Assembly (NCBI GenBank): GCA_004010935.1
Contig: CP026511.1
Coordinates: forward strand, 3,100,001-3,164,000
Direction: 5' to 3'
DNA from: Pseudomonadaceae bacterium SI-3
Lineage (GTDB): Bacteria; Pseudomonadota; Gammaproteobacteria; Pseudomonadales; Pseudomonadaceae
DNA: 64,000 nucleotides
Shown: one piece after another, positions 37,025 through 47,740 of the stretch
How positions within the stretch are numbered: position 1 is the first letter of the stretch
How the letters are laid out: each line of letters opens with the position of its first letter
Made by a program: the position numbers and the translations under genes
The notes under the pieces: generated by a model
Databases searched by the model: none
The model's input: only the letters and a program-made list of their open reading frames with translations
What the model was told of the DNA's origin: nothing

Positions 37025-37426
37025 CTTGTTTATAGCTCTAGAGGCTGAAAGAAAGCCCGCACTCGTCCTTGGCAGAACGGCAGCGCCATCGGCAGATAGC
37101 CGGTAGTTAATTAAAAAAAACGGCCTGAGTCAAATTTATGACGTGATTCAACGACAAAATAGCAAGGAATGCATTCTGTTATTGACGTAGAGCAACTCGT
37201 TAGGAACGAGTCGGGAGATAACGCGTTCAGCTTTGGCGCGTTTGGACTAGCTCAGGAGATCGAGACAGAACCGTCTGATTTCGAGCGGAAAGCTCAACTG
37301 TACGGCTAAGAATACCGTCGCCAACGCGTGCGTTTGAGCTGCTTTGGTGTACCTGATCCGTCAAAATCGGGCGGTGAAAATCGGCAACTCTCCGCGACCA
37401 ATGGTCGCGGCAGCTTTCAGGAACTA
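37025..37426. other. 402-bp gene-free region between fliT and fleQ
   Basis: No ORF with coding character. Candidate fleQ promoter on the minus strand: TTGACT (37133-37128), 18-bp spacer, TAACTA (37109-37104). A 7-bp inverted repeat ACTCGTT-AGG-AACGAGT lies at 37195-37211. A perfect 8-bp hairpin (37392-37399 with 37403-37410) lies just past the fliT stop. The middle is A/T-richer than the flanks. Confidence 0.5.
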
Positions 37427-37723
37427 TCAGCCGAATAACTTGTAAATGTTGGCTCCTTGCTGCGACTGGTTGAGCTGTATCAGCTCATCCGCAACACGCT
37501 GCTTCTCGCTCTGACAAGTGGTGACCAGTTCACGGTAGAGATACACCAGCTCTTGCAGACGCTGCCGAATTGCTGAGTCGTCCTCACGAGGCTCGACCAT
37601 CGCAGCCTCAACAACTTGACGGCATTGCAGGTCAAGCACGCTGATCGCTGTCCAGTCCTGCTGAGCCATGGCGTCACGCAAGGCGTTGCCGGTTTCCTCA
37701 AGACGTTTGACTGCTGCACTCAT
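37427..37723 (-). CDS. fliT: FliT-like flagellar export chaperone
   Basis: 98 residues, helical, MSAAVKRLEETGNALRDAMAQQDW...LVTTCQSEKQRVADELIQLNQSQQGANIYKLF. Length, helical pattern and location just upstream of fleQ match the Pseudomonas FliT/FlgN-type chaperone for the cap protein FliD. fliD and fliS, normally immediately upstream, are absent from this window. Start has GGAG upstream; the 28-codon upstream extension is rejected. Confidence 0.75.
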   Translation of the reverse strand: MSAAVKRLEETGNALRDAMAQQDWTAISVLDLQCRQVVEAAMVEPREDDSAIRQRLQELVYLYRELVTTCQSEKQRVADELIQLNQSQQGANIYKLFG

Positions 37724-37849
37724 GAATCCGCTCCGAATGAACTGGCAACAAGGCCGAACCGATACCGCCTGAACCTCTGTCCGCGGCGCCTGATACCTTA
37801 TCGGCAACCTCCACGTCGCCTTTAATTGCCACAGCGGAAAAATGTACGG

Positions 37850-38281
37850 TCAGTGCAGGCTGCGCAGCCCCGTTGGGACGCTAGGTGGCGCTACCGGCTC
37901 CCAGGGACCACCAGGCCGACCGGCGCAATACCAGTCGCCATCCCAGCGGTAGTAGAGACGCTCGCGATAGAACAAGTCCTGCCCTTCCACAACGTAGACG
38001 CCCAGACGGTTGTCCCAATGCGCAGCAGCATGAGGCGGCGGCGCATAACGTGGATGGCTTTTCTGGGTTGCCGGCGGGCGCGGTGCCGGTGGGGTGCGCA
38101 CTGGGGGAGGCGTAGCAACCGGTTCGCGAGGCGGCGCCGATTCGGGCGGTGCCGGGTCGCGTGTAGGTCCGGACGCCTGGTAAGGATTGCCCGCACAGGC
38201 CCCAAGCAGCAACGCCAGCGTTACTACTGCGCTAACTCTGGCCAGGCGCTGAAACCTTGTTGAAACCCGCTCCTCCAGCAT
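37850..38281 (-). CDS. proline-rich lipoprotein, unknown function
   Basis: 143 residues. Basic N-terminus then a lipoprotein signal (VVTLALLLGACAG, lipobox GAC), a 50-residue Pro/Ala/Arg-rich linker, and a small C-terminal domain with YYRWDGDWYCAGRPGGPW. Begins 28 bp after ccmI on the same strand, so it may be the last gene of the ccm transcript. Family not recognised by name. Confidence 0.7.
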   Translation of the reverse strand: MLEERVSTRFQRLARVSAVVTLALLLGACAGNPYQASGPTRDPAPPESAPPREPVATPPPVRTPPAPRPPATQKSHPRYAPPPHAAAHWDNRLGVYVVEGQDLFYRERLYYRWDGDWYCAGRPGGPWEPVAPPSVPTGLRSLH

Positions 38282-38308
38282 AATCAGTCGTCTCCCGAAC
38301 CCCTGCGA

Positions 38309-39529
38309 TCAGGGTGCTACAGGTTGGTCGATAGTCAGCTTGACCGCATCCGCATCATCCGGCGCCAACGGTTCGCTACTGCCTTGCCACTCACCGCGAG
38401 TAGCGTTCCCATCTCGGGATACGCGGGCGAACAATCTGACTTGTTCAAAGTTGGACAATCGAAGCTGTGGAGTCATTGCATCTGCATCACTCAAGTTAAC
38501 CGTCGCGGGTAAATCGGCAACCGTTATACGTTTCACAGCCAAGGGCATCGGCGGGCCGGACAACGCACGGGCGAAGATGAATACGGCATCGGTCGGTCGA
38601 ACCTTGTCGACCACCTCGGCAGCCAGTTGCACTTCGACCGTCAGTCCCGCCCCGGTCTCGGCAACCATCTCGCCGGCCGGTTTGGTCACGCTCGCCGGAG
38701 CCGACTCGCCGAGCTGCTCGCGCGCACGAGCGATACCGCCCTGAATGGCATCACGCGATGGATCTTCAGCAGGCAGCGTTGCCACCAACCGCTCCCAAAA
38801 CCCTATCGCCTCCGCGAACCGCTCTTCTTCGTAGGCCGCGATACCCAACAGCCCGAGGCTAGTGACCTCGTGTGGATCACCGCTTAATGCCTCGTCGGTC
38901 AGCTGCTGCAGCTGCTTGGACCATTGACGGTCACCAGCGAAATAGAGCGCCTGCGCCCACTGACCCAGGAGTTCCGGCTGACGCCCCGCCAGCTTGATGA
39001 CCTGCTCGAAAGCGGTAGCAGCATCCGCTGGGCGCTCTCGGTTCATATAGGTCTTGGCCAGGAAATACCAGGCCTCCGCAGACTCGGGCTGAGCCTTCAC
39101 GGCACGCTCCAGCCGTCCGACCATCTCCTCCATCGTCGCGGGCTGCTCAGTGAACTCCCGCGCCAACTGCAGCTTGTCGCTCGCACCCCAGTGCAGGTAG
39201 AGACCATATCCAACCAAAGGCACAAGGATAGCCGCGATCAGCGGCACAGCCCGACCCAAATGGTTATTGTGGCGAGTAGTGGTGGTGCCCTCGGTGTCAT
39301 CAAGCAACTCGCGCGCCGCATCGGCGCGCCCGGCCTCGAGCTGTTCTGAATCAAGGGTTCCGGCCGCCTGTTGCGCCGCCAGCTCTCCAAGCCGCTCCTG
39401 GTAAAGCGCGACATTCAACGCCGTCCGGTCTTCTTCGGCCTGTACACCACGCCCACGCAACAACGGCAGCAGCAGGAACGCCAGGGCGGCCAGCAGCAGC
39501 AGGCCTGCACCTATCCAGAAATCGATCAT
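38309..39529 (-). CDS. ccmI: cytochrome c maturation protein CcmI (CycH)
   Basis: 406 residues. Two N-terminal membrane helices ([25 protein letters not shown] and [22 protein letters not shown]), a leucine-zipper-like cytoplasmic loop, and a periplasmic TPR domain ([24 protein letters not shown]) that chaperones apocytochrome c. Overlaps ccmH by 4 bp. Confidence 0.94.
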   Translation of the reverse strand: MIDFWIGAGLLLLAALAFLLLPLLRGRGVQAEEDRTALNVALYQERLGELAAQQAAGTLDSEQLEAGRADAARELLDDTEGTTTTRHNNHLGRAVPLIAAILVPLVGYGLYLHWGASDKLQLAREFTEQPATMEEMVGRLERAVKAQPESAEAWYFLAKTYMNRERPADAATAFEQVIKLAGRQPELLGQWAQALYFAGDRQWSKQLQQLTDEALSGDPHEVTSLGLLGIAAYEEERFAEAIGFWERLVATLPAEDPSRDAIQGGIARAREQLGESAPASVTKPAGEMVAETGAGLTVEVQLAAEVVDKVRPTDAVFIFARALSGPPMPLAVKRITVADLPATVNLSDADAMTPQLRLSNFEQVRLFARVSRDGNATRGEWQGSSEPLAPDDADAVKLTIDQPVAP

Positions 39530-39999
39530 GGTTCTTTTCTATCCAACAACGTGGCCAGGCGCTCACGCTCGGCCTCGGAAAGGGTGTTCGACGCGGGCTT
39601 ATCGGACGCACGGCGACGACGTATCAGGATGAACGCCAAGACGGCGAATCCAATCACCAGCAGGACAATTGGTCCATACCAGAGAACAAGCGTTTTGGCA
39701 TTGACGGGCGGTTTGTAGAGAACGAAGTCGCCGTAACGGGCGACCAGGTAGTCGACGATCTGCTCGTTGCTCTGCCCCTCTTCCAGCATGCGGTAGATTT
39801 CACGGCGCAGGTCCATGGCGATCGGCGCATTGGAATCGGCAATGTTCTGGTTCTGGCACTTCGGACAGCGCAACTCTTCCACCAGCGTCCGGTACCGCTC
39901 GCGCTCGGCCTCGTTTTTGAACTCGTAGGCATCAATCGCAGCCGACGCGCTGCCCAGCAGACACAGCGTCAGCAGAAGCCCCTGAATCAGCTGCTTCAT
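39526..39999 (-). CDS. ccmH: cytochrome c maturation thiol protein CcmH
   Basis: 157 residues. Signal peptide, then the periplasmic [14 protein letters not shown] motif (Cys45, Cys48) which reduces apocytochrome c thiols, and a C-terminal membrane anchor ([23 protein letters not shown]). Overlaps ccmG and ccmI by 4 bp each. Confidence 0.96.
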   Translation of the reverse strand: MKQLIQGLLLTLCLLGSASAAIDAYEFKNEAERERYRTLVEELRCPKCQNQNIADSNAPIAMDLRREIYRMLEEGQSNEQIVDYLVARYGDFVLYKPPVNAKTLVLWYGPIVLLVIGFAVLAFILIRRRRASDKPASNTLSEAERERLATLLDRKEP

Positions 40000-40526
40000 T
40001 CGTCCACCAGTTGTTGATAAAGCGCGGCAAGCTGTTCACGCCAAACACGCTCGTCTATGACGCCGACATACTTGTGACGGATGATGCCCTGCTTGTCGAC
40101 GAAGAAGGTTTCGGGCGCACCATACACACCCAGATCCAGCCCCAAGCTGCCCTGCTCGTCGCGAATGTTCAGCTGGTAGGGATCGTGAAAGTCTTTAAGC
40201 CATTTCTGCGCTGCCGCATTGTCATCCTTGTAATTGACGCCATGGATGACCACGCCCTGCTCTGCAAGCTTGTTCAACACTGGGTGTTCGACCTTGCAGG
40301 CGACGCACCAGGTTGCCCAAACGTTAACCAACGCTGGCTTGCCCTTAATGTCCTCGGCGGTAACGACCCTCTGGGGATCCTCGACCGAGGGCAGCGAGAA
40401 CGAAGGCAGCGGCTTGCCGATCAACGCCGATGGCAACTCGGTCGGGTCCAGAAACAGACCGCGATAAAGAAACACGGCGACGAGTAGGAAGATCGCCAGC
40501 GGTAGCAACATCAACAATCTTTTCAT
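39996..40526 (-). CDS. ccmG: thiol:disulfide interchange protein CcmG (DsbE)
   Basis: 176 residues. N-terminal membrane anchor, periplasmic thioredoxin fold with WCVAC active site (Cys74, Cys77), cis-Pro region YGAPETFFVD and the acidic GVNYKDD segment typical of CcmG. Start MKRLLMLLPL; the 14-codon upstream extension lies inside ccmF. Confidence 0.96.
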   Translation of the reverse strand: MKRLLMLLPLAIFLLVAVFLYRGLFLDPTELPSALIGKPLPSFSLPSVEDPQRVVTAEDIKGKPALVNVWATWCVACKVEHPVLNKLAEQGVVIHGVNYKDDNAAAQKWLKDFHDPYQLNIRDEQGSLGLDLGVYGAPETFFVDKQGIIRHKYVGVIDERVWREQLAALYQQLVDE

Positions 40527-40527
40527 C

Positions 40528-42501
40528 TCAGGCTCCTTGCTGCGCCAAACCGAGCGCCTCGCGTACACGGGTCCTGACCTTCACCCGGTAACGTTTGTCG
40601 CTCACCGACAGCACGCCCCCCAGCGACATCATCAGCGCACCTAACCAGATCCAGCGCACGAACGGCTTGATATGCACCCGGACCGCCCAAGCACCGTTTT
40701 CCAGCGGCTCACCCAACGCCACGTAGAGATCCCGAGTGAAGCCCGCGTCAATGCCCGCTTCGGTCATCGGCATCTGTTGCACGGTGTAGAGGCGTTTCTC
40801 CGGATACAGTGTCGCCACCTGCTTGTCACCTTCGAAGACGCGAATGGTGCCTTTGTCAGAGGTGAAGTTGGGACCTTCGAAGTGCTTGGCACCGTCGAAC
40901 ACGAAACTGTAACCACCGAGCTGCAGCGACTCGCCTGGAGCCAGGCGCAGATCGCGCTCGTCGCTCTGCTGACTCGTCAGCACCACACCCAACGCGCAGA
41001 CCACCAGACCGAAATGCGCTAGCTGCATGCCCCAGTAACTCGGCGCAAGGCTACGCAATCCCTTCAGCAATCCCTTGTGGCGGGTCTTGTCGAGGATATC
41101 GCGCACACCAGCGCTCACCACCCAGCCGGCAAGCATGCATACAGCCAGCACAGCCCAGTGGAAGTCACCGAAGAGCATCGAGCCCAGACCGCCAAGAATG
41201 GCGCTGGTGATCAGCACGGGGGTCAGCATGCCGATCAACCATTTGACCGGCGTGTTCTTCCAGCGCACCAGCACGCCCACACCAAGGGCAAGCATCAGGG
41301 CGCCAACCAGCGGCAGGAACATCGCGTTGAAATAAGGCGGGCCGACCGAAAGCTTGGTATCGGATAGTGCGTCTAGCAGCAGCGGATACAAGGTGCCCAG
41401 CAGAATCATCGAGGTGGCAACAACCAACAGCAGGTTATTTACCAGCAGCAGCGTTTCACGCGACCACAGGCCAAAACCGATCTGGCTCTTTACAACCGGC
41501 GCACGCAGTGCAAACAGCGTGAGCGAGCCGCCGATCACTACCAGAAGAAAAGCCAGAATGAAGACGCCGCGCGCCGGGTCGGTGGCGAAGGCATGTACCG
41601 ACGTAAGCACCCCAGAGCGGACCAGAAAAGTGCCTAGCAAGCTGAGCGAGAAAGCAGCGATTGCCAGCAAGACGGTCCAGCTTTTGAACACGCCACGCTT
41701 TTCCGTAACCGCCAGCGAGTGGATCAAAGCGGTGCCCACCAACCACGGCATGAAGGATGCGTTTTCTACTGGGTCCCAGAACCACCAGCCGCCCCAGCCG
41801 AGCTCATAGTAGGCCCACCAGGAACCCAGGGCGATACCGGTACCCAGAAAGGCCCAGGCGATCAACGTCCAGGGACGCGACCAGCGCGCCCAGGCCGCGT
41901 CCAGGCGTCCACCCAGCAATGCGGCGATGGCGAACGCAAAAGCTACCGAGAAGCCGACATAGCCCATGTAGAGCATGGGTGGATGCACCACCAGCCCGAA
42001 GTCCTGAAGCAGCGGGTTGAGATCTCGCCCGTCCATCGGCGCCTGCGGCAGCAGCCGCTCGAACGGATTCGACGTGACGATCAGGAACAGCAAAAAGCCG
42101 ATGCTAATCAGACCCATTACACCCAACACCCGCGCCAGCATGTCCTCCGGCAACTGGCGCGAGAAGATCGCAACCGCGAAGGTCCAGCCGGACAGAATGA
42201 ACGCCCACAGTAATAGCGAGCCCTCGTGTGCGCCCCATACGGCGCTGAACTTGTAGTACCAGGGCAAAGCGCTGTTGGAATTCTGCGCCACGTAAGCAAC
42301 GGAGAAATCGTCCACCATGAAGGCATAGGTGAGACAGGCGAAAGAAAACGCCAAAAATGAAAACTGGCCCCAGGCGGCCGGTTGCGCCAGCCCCATCCAT
42401 TGGCTGTCGCCGCGCCAGGCACCGATCAGCGGCAGCGTGCCCTGCACAACGGCCAGACACAGCGCCAGAATCATCGCGAGATGACCGAGTTCAGGGATCA
42501 T
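40528..42501 (-). CDS. ccmF: haem lyase subunit CcmF
   Basis: 657 residues, about 15 membrane helices. Tryptophan-rich WWD domain [20 protein letters not shown] plus conserved His for its own haem. With CcmH/CcmI it ligates haem from holo-CcmE to apocytochrome c on the periplasmic side. Start overlaps the ccmE stop by 4 bp. Confidence 0.97.
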   Translation of the reverse strand: MIPELGHLAMILALCLAVVQGTLPLIGAWRGDSQWMGLAQPAAWGQFSFLAFSFACLTYAFMVDDFSVAYVAQNSNSALPWYYKFSAVWGAHEGSLLLWAFILSGWTFAVAIFSRQLPEDMLARVLGVMGLISIGFLLFLIVTSNPFERLLPQAPMDGRDLNPLLQDFGLVVHPPMLYMGYVGFSVAFAFAIAALLGGRLDAAWARWSRPWTLIAWAFLGTGIALGSWWAYYELGWGGWWFWDPVENASFMPWLVGTALIHSLAVTEKRGVFKSWTVLLAIAAFSLSLLGTFLVRSGVLTSVHAFATDPARGVFILAFLLVVIGGSLTLFALRAPVVKSQIGFGLWSRETLLLVNNLLLVVATSMILLGTLYPLLLDALSDTKLSVGPPYFNAMFLPLVGALMLALGVGVLVRWKNTPVKWLIGMLTPVLITSAILGGLGSMLFGDFHWAVLAVCMLAGWVVSAGVRDILDKTRHKGLLKGLRSLAPSYWGMQLAHFGLVVCALGVVLTSQQSDERDLRLAPGESLQLGGYSFVFDGAKHFEGPNFTSDKGTIRVFEGDKQVATLYPEKRLYTVQQMPMTEAGIDAGFTRDLYVALGEPLENGAWAVRVHIKPFVRWIWLGALMMSLGGVLSVSDKRYRVKVRTRVREALGLAQQGA

Positions 42502-42965
42502 TTCGCGTACTCCTGCTCGCCACCGCTGTAGGGCTTGCTCTTGCCACTTTTCTCCAGCGCTGCGGTGACTTCAGGCGGCATGTAGTTTTCGTCATGCTTG
42601 GCCAGCACTTCGTCAGCGACCAGGACGCCGTCCGCGTTCACGCGCCCCAAGGCAACGATGCCCTGCCCCTCACGAAACAGATCAGGCAAGATCCCCTGGT
42701 ACTGGATAGTGACCGCTTCGGCATAATCGGTGACACGAAAGGTCACCGTCAGCGAATCGTTACTGCGTTGTACCGAGCCCTCTTCGACCATACCGCCTGC
42801 CCGAATTCGCGTGCCTTCAGGCGCTTCGCCTGCCGCGATCTGCGTCGGTGTGTAGAAGAGGTTGATATTCTCTTGCAGGGCGGACAATGCCAGCGTTACC
42901 GCAACACCGACGCCAGCCAGAATCGCCAGAATGATGAACAGACGCTTCTTGCGCACAGGATTCAC
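42498..42965 (-). CDS. ccmE: periplasmic haem chaperone CcmE
   Basis: 155 residues. Membrane anchor near residues 9-28, then an OB-fold domain with the covalent haem-binding histidine in [14 protein letters not shown] (His124). Start is GTG (42965) with GGAGG upstream, overlapping the ccmD stop. The longer frame is the ccmD shadow. Confidence 0.96.
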   Translation of the reverse strand: MNPVRKKRLFIILAILAGVGVAVTLALSALQENINLFYTPTQIAAGEAPEGTRIRAGGMVEEGSVQRSNDSLTVTFRVTDYAEAVTIQYQGILPDLFREGQGIVALGRVNADGVLVADEVLAKHDENYMPPEVTAALEKSGKSKPYSGGEQEYAK

Positions 42966-43138
42966 TTCATTTCCTCCCGGCGCAAACGACGCGCCTCGTC
43001 TTGCAGATAACGCCGACGCGCCATGACTGGCAGCGCCACGTTGAGAATCAGAACCGCCAGGCTGATGCCGTAGGACGTCCAAACGTACAGACCATGGTTA
43101 CCCATGGCGATGAATTCCGAAAACGACGAAAAATTCAT
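42962..43138 (-). CDS. ccmD: haem exporter accessory protein CcmD
   Basis: 58 residues: one membrane helix ([23 protein letters not shown]) and a basic, charged cytoplasmic tail ([16 protein letters not shown]), the CcmD plan. Overlaps ccmC by 4 bp and ccmE by 4 bp. It helps release holo-CcmE from CcmABC. Confidence 0.94.
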   Translation of the reverse strand: MNFSSFSEFIAMGNHGLYVWTSYGISLAVLILNVALPVMARRRYLQDEARRLRREEMK

Positions 43139-43887
43139 GCTTTACCCACCAGTGCTTTCACTTCCGCTTTGACCCAGCTGCTTCTCGACTCACGCCGTAG
43201 CACCTCGAGGCGCATGCGCATCAGCAGAACCACAGCAAAGAAACAGTAAAAGCCCAGCACCATAACCAGCAGAGGCAGCCACATTTCCATCGGCATGGCC
43301 GGCTTTTCCGTCACGGTGAAGGTGGCCGGTTGGTGAAGCGTGTTCCACCATTCCACCGAATATTTGATGATCGGGATGTTCACTACTCCCACGATCGAGA
43401 GCACGGCACAAGCCTTGGCTGCGCTGTCTCGATTGGTGATGGCCTGCCCCAGCGCAATGATGCCGAAATACAGAAACAGCAGGATCAGCATCGAAGTCAG
43501 ACGTGCATCCCACACCCACCAAGCCCCCCAGGTGGGCTTGCCCCACACCGCACCGGTGACCAATGCGATGAAGGTCATCCAGGCACCAATGGGCGCCGCT
43601 TGCTGGAGCGCAACGTCGGCCAGTTTCATTTTCCACACCAGACCGACCAGCCCCGCCACCGCCAGCATCACATAAATAGACTGTGCTAGAAACGCTGCCG
43701 GAACGTGGATATAGATAATCCGGAAACTGTTGCCCTGCTGATAATCCTGCGGCGCAAACGCCAAGCCCCAGACCACCCCGACCCCAACCAACAACAATGC
43801 GGCCCAGGTCAACCATGGCAGCCAACGACCGCTGATGCCGTAGAACCATTTAGGCGAACCCAGCTTGTGGAACCATGTCCAGTTCAT
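43135..43887 (-). CDS. ccmC: haem exporter subunit CcmC
   Basis: 250 residues, six helices. WWD motif [13 protein letters not shown] and flanking conserved His in IYIHVP and [11 protein letters not shown]. Presents haem to CcmE. Start [10 protein letters not shown], 155 bp after ccmB. Confidence 0.97.
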   Translation of the reverse strand: MNWTWFHKLGSPKWFYGISGRWLPWLTWAALLLVGVGVVWGLAFAPQDYQQGNSFRIIYIHVPAAFLAQSIYVMLAVAGLVGLVWKMKLADVALQQAAPIGAWMTFIALVTGAVWGKPTWGAWWVWDARLTSMLILLFLYFGIIALGQAITNRDSAAKACAVLSIVGVVNIPIIKYSVEWWNTLHQPATFTVTEKPAMPMEMWLPLLVMVLGFYCFFAVVLLMRMRLEVLRRESRSSWVKAEVKALVGKA

Positions 43888-44042
43888 AGAGCCTGCCTCA
43901 CGCCTGCTACGTTTGCCGATACTGCGCCGAAACGGGGCAACCGCCGCTTGTTCGGAATCATGAAACCCATCGTTGCGATAACCGCTCGCCTCGCATCGGC
44001 TAACTGCGTTCCGCTATTGGATAGAAACATTCTGCCAATCCG

Positions 44043-44714
44043 TCATTCGCCGACGCTGATTCTCAGGCCGGCCGCTATTGCAAAGGGTGTCAGGGTAACT
44101 GCCAGGGCAGTCAAGCTGGAAAGCCACAACAGATAACCGAGCGCAGGCAACCCTTGCAGGGCTGCCTGCAATGCTCCGCTGCCCAGGATCAAAACGGGGA
44201 TATATAGCGGGAGGATAAGCAGCGCCAGCAGCAAACCGCCGCGCTTGAGCCCGACGGTCAAGGCCGCCCCGACTGCCCCCAACAGGCTCAGCACCGGCGT
44301 ACCTAGCAGCAGCGACATCAGCAGCACCGGCAGTGCGCTGACCGGCATGCCCAGCATGAGGCCCAGCAACGGCGCCAGAAGCACCAGCGCCAATCCGGAG
44401 AACATCCAGTGTGCCAGCACCTTGGCGAGAACCAGAAGCGCCAAGGGGTGCGGCGAAACGACCCACTGCTCAAGCGATCCATCTTCGAAATCACTGCGAA
44501 ACAGGCCGTCCAGCGAAAGCAGCACTGCCAATAACGCGGCGACCCAGATCAGCCCGGGCGAAATAGTCTGCAACAGCTGCGACTCAGGACCGACCGCCAG
44601 CGGGAACAGCGCGATGACGATGGCAAAGAACACCAATGGATTGGCCAGTTCTGCCGGTCGACGGAACAACAGCCGACTTTCGCGAGCCAGCAACAGCGTA
44701 AAGACGTTGCTCAT
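44043..44714 (-). CDS. ccmB: haem exporter permease CcmB
   Basis: 223 residues, six helices, starting [22 protein letters not shown], with [20 protein letters not shown] typical of CcmB. Partner of the CcmA ATPase. Overlaps ccmA by 4 bp. Confidence 0.96.
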   Translation of the reverse strand: MSNVFTLLLARESRLLFRRPAELANPLVFFAIVIALFPLAVGPESQLLQTISPGLIWVAALLAVLLSLDGLFRSDFEDGSLEQWVVSPHPLALLVLAKVLAHWMFSGLALVLLAPLLGLMLGMPVSALPVLLMSLLLGTPVLSLLGAVGAALTVGLKRGGLLLALLILPLYIPVLILGSGALQAALQGLPALGYLLWLSSLTALAVTLTPFAIAAGLRISVGE

Positions 44715-45346
44715 ACGGCTCGCTGCCCCAGATCGATCTCGCGGAAGCCCGCGGGTTTCTCAACGAGCGAATGATGAGTGGTCAGCACGACCATGCCGCC
44801 TTGTTCGCAGTGGGTCGCCAGATGCCGTTCAAGCTGGGCCACGCCACCCTTATCGAGCGCCGTGAAGGGCTCATCAAGAATCCACAAAGGGGGCGGCGAT
44901 AGGTACAGCCGGGCCAACCCAACCCGGCGTTGTTGACCGGCGGAGAGCGTATGGCAGGGCACGTCTTCGAAACCGCGCAGCCCCACAGCATCAAGCGCCT
45001 GCCAGATCGCATCACGCGACGCCGGCTGATGCAATGCGCATAGCCAGGTGAGATTTTCCTCGGCGCTTAGCAAGCCCTTGATGCCAGCCGCATGACCGAT
45101 CCACAACAAATTGCGGGCCAATTCGCCGCGCTGGCTTTCTAGCGTTTTCCCCTGTAGCAAGACCTCCCCGGCGGTTGGCTGCATCAAGCCAGACAGCAAC
45201 CGCAGCAAGCTCGTCTTGCCACTGCCATTGGGGCCGGCGATCTGCAACATTTCCCCTTTGACGATCTGCAGGTCTAACCTCTCGAACAGCAGGCGCCAGT
45301 CTCGCTCGCAGGAAAGCGCCACAGTTTCAAGAAAGGGACTGGACAC
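44711..45346 (-). CDS. ccmA: haem exporter ATPase CcmA
   Basis: 211 residues. ABC ATPase: Walker [10 protein letters not shown], signature [14 protein letters not shown], Walker [13 protein letters not shown]. Drives release of haem-loaded CcmE. First gene of the ccm operon; the promoter must lie in the 129 bp shared with the divergent fliK-like gene. Confidence 0.97.
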   Translation of the reverse strand: MSSPFLETVALSCERDWRLLFERLDLQIVKGEMLQIAGPNGSGKTSLLRLLSGLMQPTAGEVLLQGKTLESQRGELARNLLWIGHAAGIKGLLSAEENLTWLCALHQPASRDAIWQALDAVGLRGFEDVPCHTLSAGQQRRVGLARLYLSPPPLWILDEPFTALDKGGVAQLERHLATHCEQGGMVVLTTHHSLVEKPAGFREIDLGQRAV

Positions 45347-45475
45347 GCTAGGGCAACCTCAAGATGAAAGGAGCCCGGCCGCTACATCGTGATCGGGCGG
45401 GCGGCGGAATTATACATGCCGAACCCTAGCGCCAAAGACCACAACGTAGAAAGGTTGTAAGAGCATTTAAGTAAG

Positions 45476-46999
45476 ATGACCGAGATCAAAAGCACTCAGG
45501 CAATTCCCGCCGCTGGTCCAGCTCGCCCGGCAGTGGCGCCTGCTGACCTCGCGTTGAAATTGCTACAGCCGATGCAGGGACTGCTTGCCGCTGGCGAGAG
45601 TGCCGAGGCGGAAGTCATCAGTATCAAGGAGGCGCTGCAGAGCTTTCAGCTGACGCTGCGCCTGACCCTGACCAACGGACGACAGGCAACGGTCGAAACG
45701 ACCAGCCCGAAGGCTGCCACTCCCGGAGCCGCCCTGCTCATCACCGCCGTGTCCGATTCGCGCCTGATGGCCACGCTGCAGCCCGGCCATCGCCAGCCGC
45801 AGAGCAGCATCGATCTTTCGCAACTGCCAATGGGCAGCGTGGTGCAAGGGAAGGTGACGGCCAGCCAGCAGACCCAGCAGGACGGCAAGGTTCTTTTCAA
45901 GGTCGTGATCACTCTGCTCAATTCGCCGCTCGCTGGACAGAAGCTCAACGTCGAATCCGCTATGCCGCTCACGCCGGGCAGCCTGATCACAGCACGCGTT
46001 CAGGGCGACCAGTCGTTGGCTTTCGTGCCACTGAGTGGCCGCCTCGATCAGTTGGTGCTAGGTCAACAGCTGACCGCGCAGCATGGCCGCCAAGGCTCGA
46101 TTGAGGGGCTGCTCAGCGCGCTCGGATCCAGCTCGGCTCTGCCCGACCAGTTGCGCGGGGCAGCCGAGCGGCTGCTCGGCCTGGTGCCGGATATGCAACA
46201 GCTTGGCGATACCAAGACGTTGGCGCAGGCATTGGCGCGCAGCGGGGTGTTTCTCGAAAGTAGTCTTCTGCGTGGCGAAGCAAGCAATCTGCCGACAGAC
46301 ATGAAAGCCGCTCTGCTACGCCTAATCGCGCAACTACCGGGCCTGCCGGGTGGAGGGCCGCTAACAGCGGCGCAGGCCGGTGCAAACCTCGGCCAGGCTC
46401 TGCCGGCTTTCGCCCGTAATGCACTCGGTGCGCTTGGCCAGCCAAATCCGCGCCAGTTGGCGCAAAACTTCCCTTTGCCGAGCCGACTGCTGCCCAACGC
46501 CGATGAAGAAGCCGACCTTGAGATCCTGCTAAAACTGGCCGCGGCTGCAGTGTCGCGGCTACAGACACATCAGTTGTCCAGCCTTGCCCAGACGCAGACC
46601 AACCCGGACGGTACCCAGGTCACAACCTGGCAGCTTGAGGTACCGATGCGCGACCAGCGCGATATCGTGCCACTGCAGGTGAAATTCCAACGTGAAGAAG
46701 AGTCTCAGCAAAACCGCAAGGACAAACCGGAAACGCTGTGGAAGGTCGAGCTCGCATTCGATGTCGCTCCCCTCGGCCCGCTGCAAGTCCAGGCACAATT
46801 GCTTCAGGGTAGCCTTTCGAGCCAGATCTGGGCCGAGCGCAGCGGTACCGCCGAGCTGATCTCGGCAGAGCTCGAGCACCTACGCCAACGCCTGGTCACG
46901 GCCGGGTTGAATGTCGGCGAACTGGCCTGCCGGCAGGGAACGCCGCCGCAGGGGCCGCGTACTTCATTGGATCAACGCTTCGTGGATGAAACCGCATGA
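45476..46999 (+). CDS. FliK-like flagellar hook-length control protein
   Basis: 507 residues. Low-complexity Gln/Ala/Leu-rich N-terminal two-thirds, and a C-terminal domain (about 390-490) with WQLEVPMRDQRDIVPLQVKFQRE and LGPLQVQAQLLQGSLSSQIWAE, matching the FliK C-terminal (Flg_hook) domain. It pairs with a downstream FlhB-C-terminus protein, a likely interaction partner. Whether it is the main hook-length ruler or a paralogue cannot be told here. Divergent from ccmA. Confidence 0.8.
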   Translation: MTEIKSTQAIPAAGPARPAVAPADLALKLLQPMQGLLAAGESAEAEVISIKEALQSFQLTLRLTLTNGRQATVETTSPKAATPGAALLITAVSDSRLMATLQPGHRQPQSSIDLSQLPMGSVVQGKVTASQQTQQDGKVLFKVVITLLNSPLAGQKLNVESAMPLTPGSLITARVQGDQSLAFVPLSGRLDQLVLGQQLTAQHGRQGSIEGLLSALGSSSALPDQLRGAAERLLGLVPDMQQLGDTKTLAQALARSGVFLESSLLRGEASNLPTDMKAALLRLIAQLPGLPGGGPLTAAQAGANLGQALPAFARNALGALGQPNPRQLAQNFPLPSRLLPNADEEADLEILLKLAAAAVSRLQTHQLSSLAQTQTNPDGTQVTTWQLEVPMRDQRDIVPLQVKFQREEESQQNRKDKPETLWKVELAFDVAPLGPLQVQAQLLQGSLSSQIWAERSGTAELISAELEHLRQRLVTAGLNVGELACRQGTPPQGPRTSLDQRFVDETA

Positions 47000-47319
47000 C
47001 CACCCGCACATCGCGCCAGGCCATCGCTCTCACCTATGATGGCGCCACCGCACCAACCCTTTCAGCGAAGGGGGACGACGAATTGGCCGAAGCGATACTG
47101 GCTATCGCCCGCGAACACGACGTGCCGATCTACGAAAATGCCGAACTGGTTAAATTGCTGGCGCGCCTGGAACTGGGCGATGCGATTCCGGAAGCGCTCT
47201 ATCGCACCATCGCCGAGATCATCGCCTTCGCCTGGTACCTGAAAGGCAAATGTCCGCCAGGCTTTAGCGGTCCCAAAGACACACCGGACGTCCCGCGGCT
47301 CAATGGGCCTGGGCATTAA
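46996..47319 (+). CDS. FlhB C-terminus-like export switch protein (FhlB/FlhX)
   Basis: 107 residues, similar to the cytoplasmic autocleaved part of FlhB/EscU: AIALTYDGATAPTLSAKGDDELAEAILAIAREHDVPIYEN. It lacks the NPTH cleavage motif and all membrane helices. It would stand in for or compete with FlhB-CC at the export gate. ATG overlaps the fliK-like stop, so the two are coupled. Full flhB is at 63078 onward. Confidence 0.82.
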   Translation: MTTRTSRQAIALTYDGATAPTLSAKGDDELAEAILAIAREHDVPIYENAELVKLLARLELGDAIPEALYRTIAEIIAFAWYLKGKCPPGFSGPKDTPDVPRLNGPGH

Positions 47320-47740
47320 GCGTTGCGATGCTGTTGATCTGGCCCTTCTCCTGAGGAAAATCAGCCAGCATCCACGCGAAATAGCCTTCTCGGAAGTAAA
47401 ACACGTGCTGGTAACCCCACGCGACCGCGAGGCGAACCGCCTCGGCACTGGCCGGACAGACCTCGCTGTTGCAGTAGACCACCAGAGGGACGCTTCTTGG
47501 CCATTCGGTCCGCGACAGTCCGAAGAACTCACGCGCTAGACTCATGTGCACCGCGCCCTCAACGTGGCCCCAGGCCCACTCGTGCCGCGGGCGCACGTCG
47601 ATGAACACGGCGCCAAGCGCATGGAGCTGCCGAGCCTGGTAAACATTGACGGTCATTGCGCCATTTACTTGCGCCGGCGCTTCCGCTGCGCAGAGCCAAG
47701 CAGGGCTCGCCAGCAGGCACAGCATTAGAATGCGCAGCAT
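47300..47740 (-). CDS. periplasmic rhodanese-like protein
   Basis: 146 residues. Signal peptide (MLRILMLCLLASPAWLCAAEA) and one rhodanese domain: GAVFIDVRPRHEWAWGHVEGAVHM, active loop VYCNSEVCPASAEAVRLA (Cys in CNSEVCPA), ending FYFREGYFAW. Exported, unlike the cytoplasmic rhodanese at 22084. Start has AAGGAGG upstream. Its end overlaps the end of the convergent FlhX gene by 20 bp. Confidence 0.85.
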   Translation of the reverse strand: MLRILMLCLLASPAWLCAAEAPAQVNGAMTVNVYQARQLHALGAVFIDVRPRHEWAWGHVEGAVHMSLAREFFGLSRTEWPRSVPLVVYCNSEVCPASAEAVRLAVAWGYQHVFYFREGYFAWMLADFPQEKGQINSIATLNAQAH

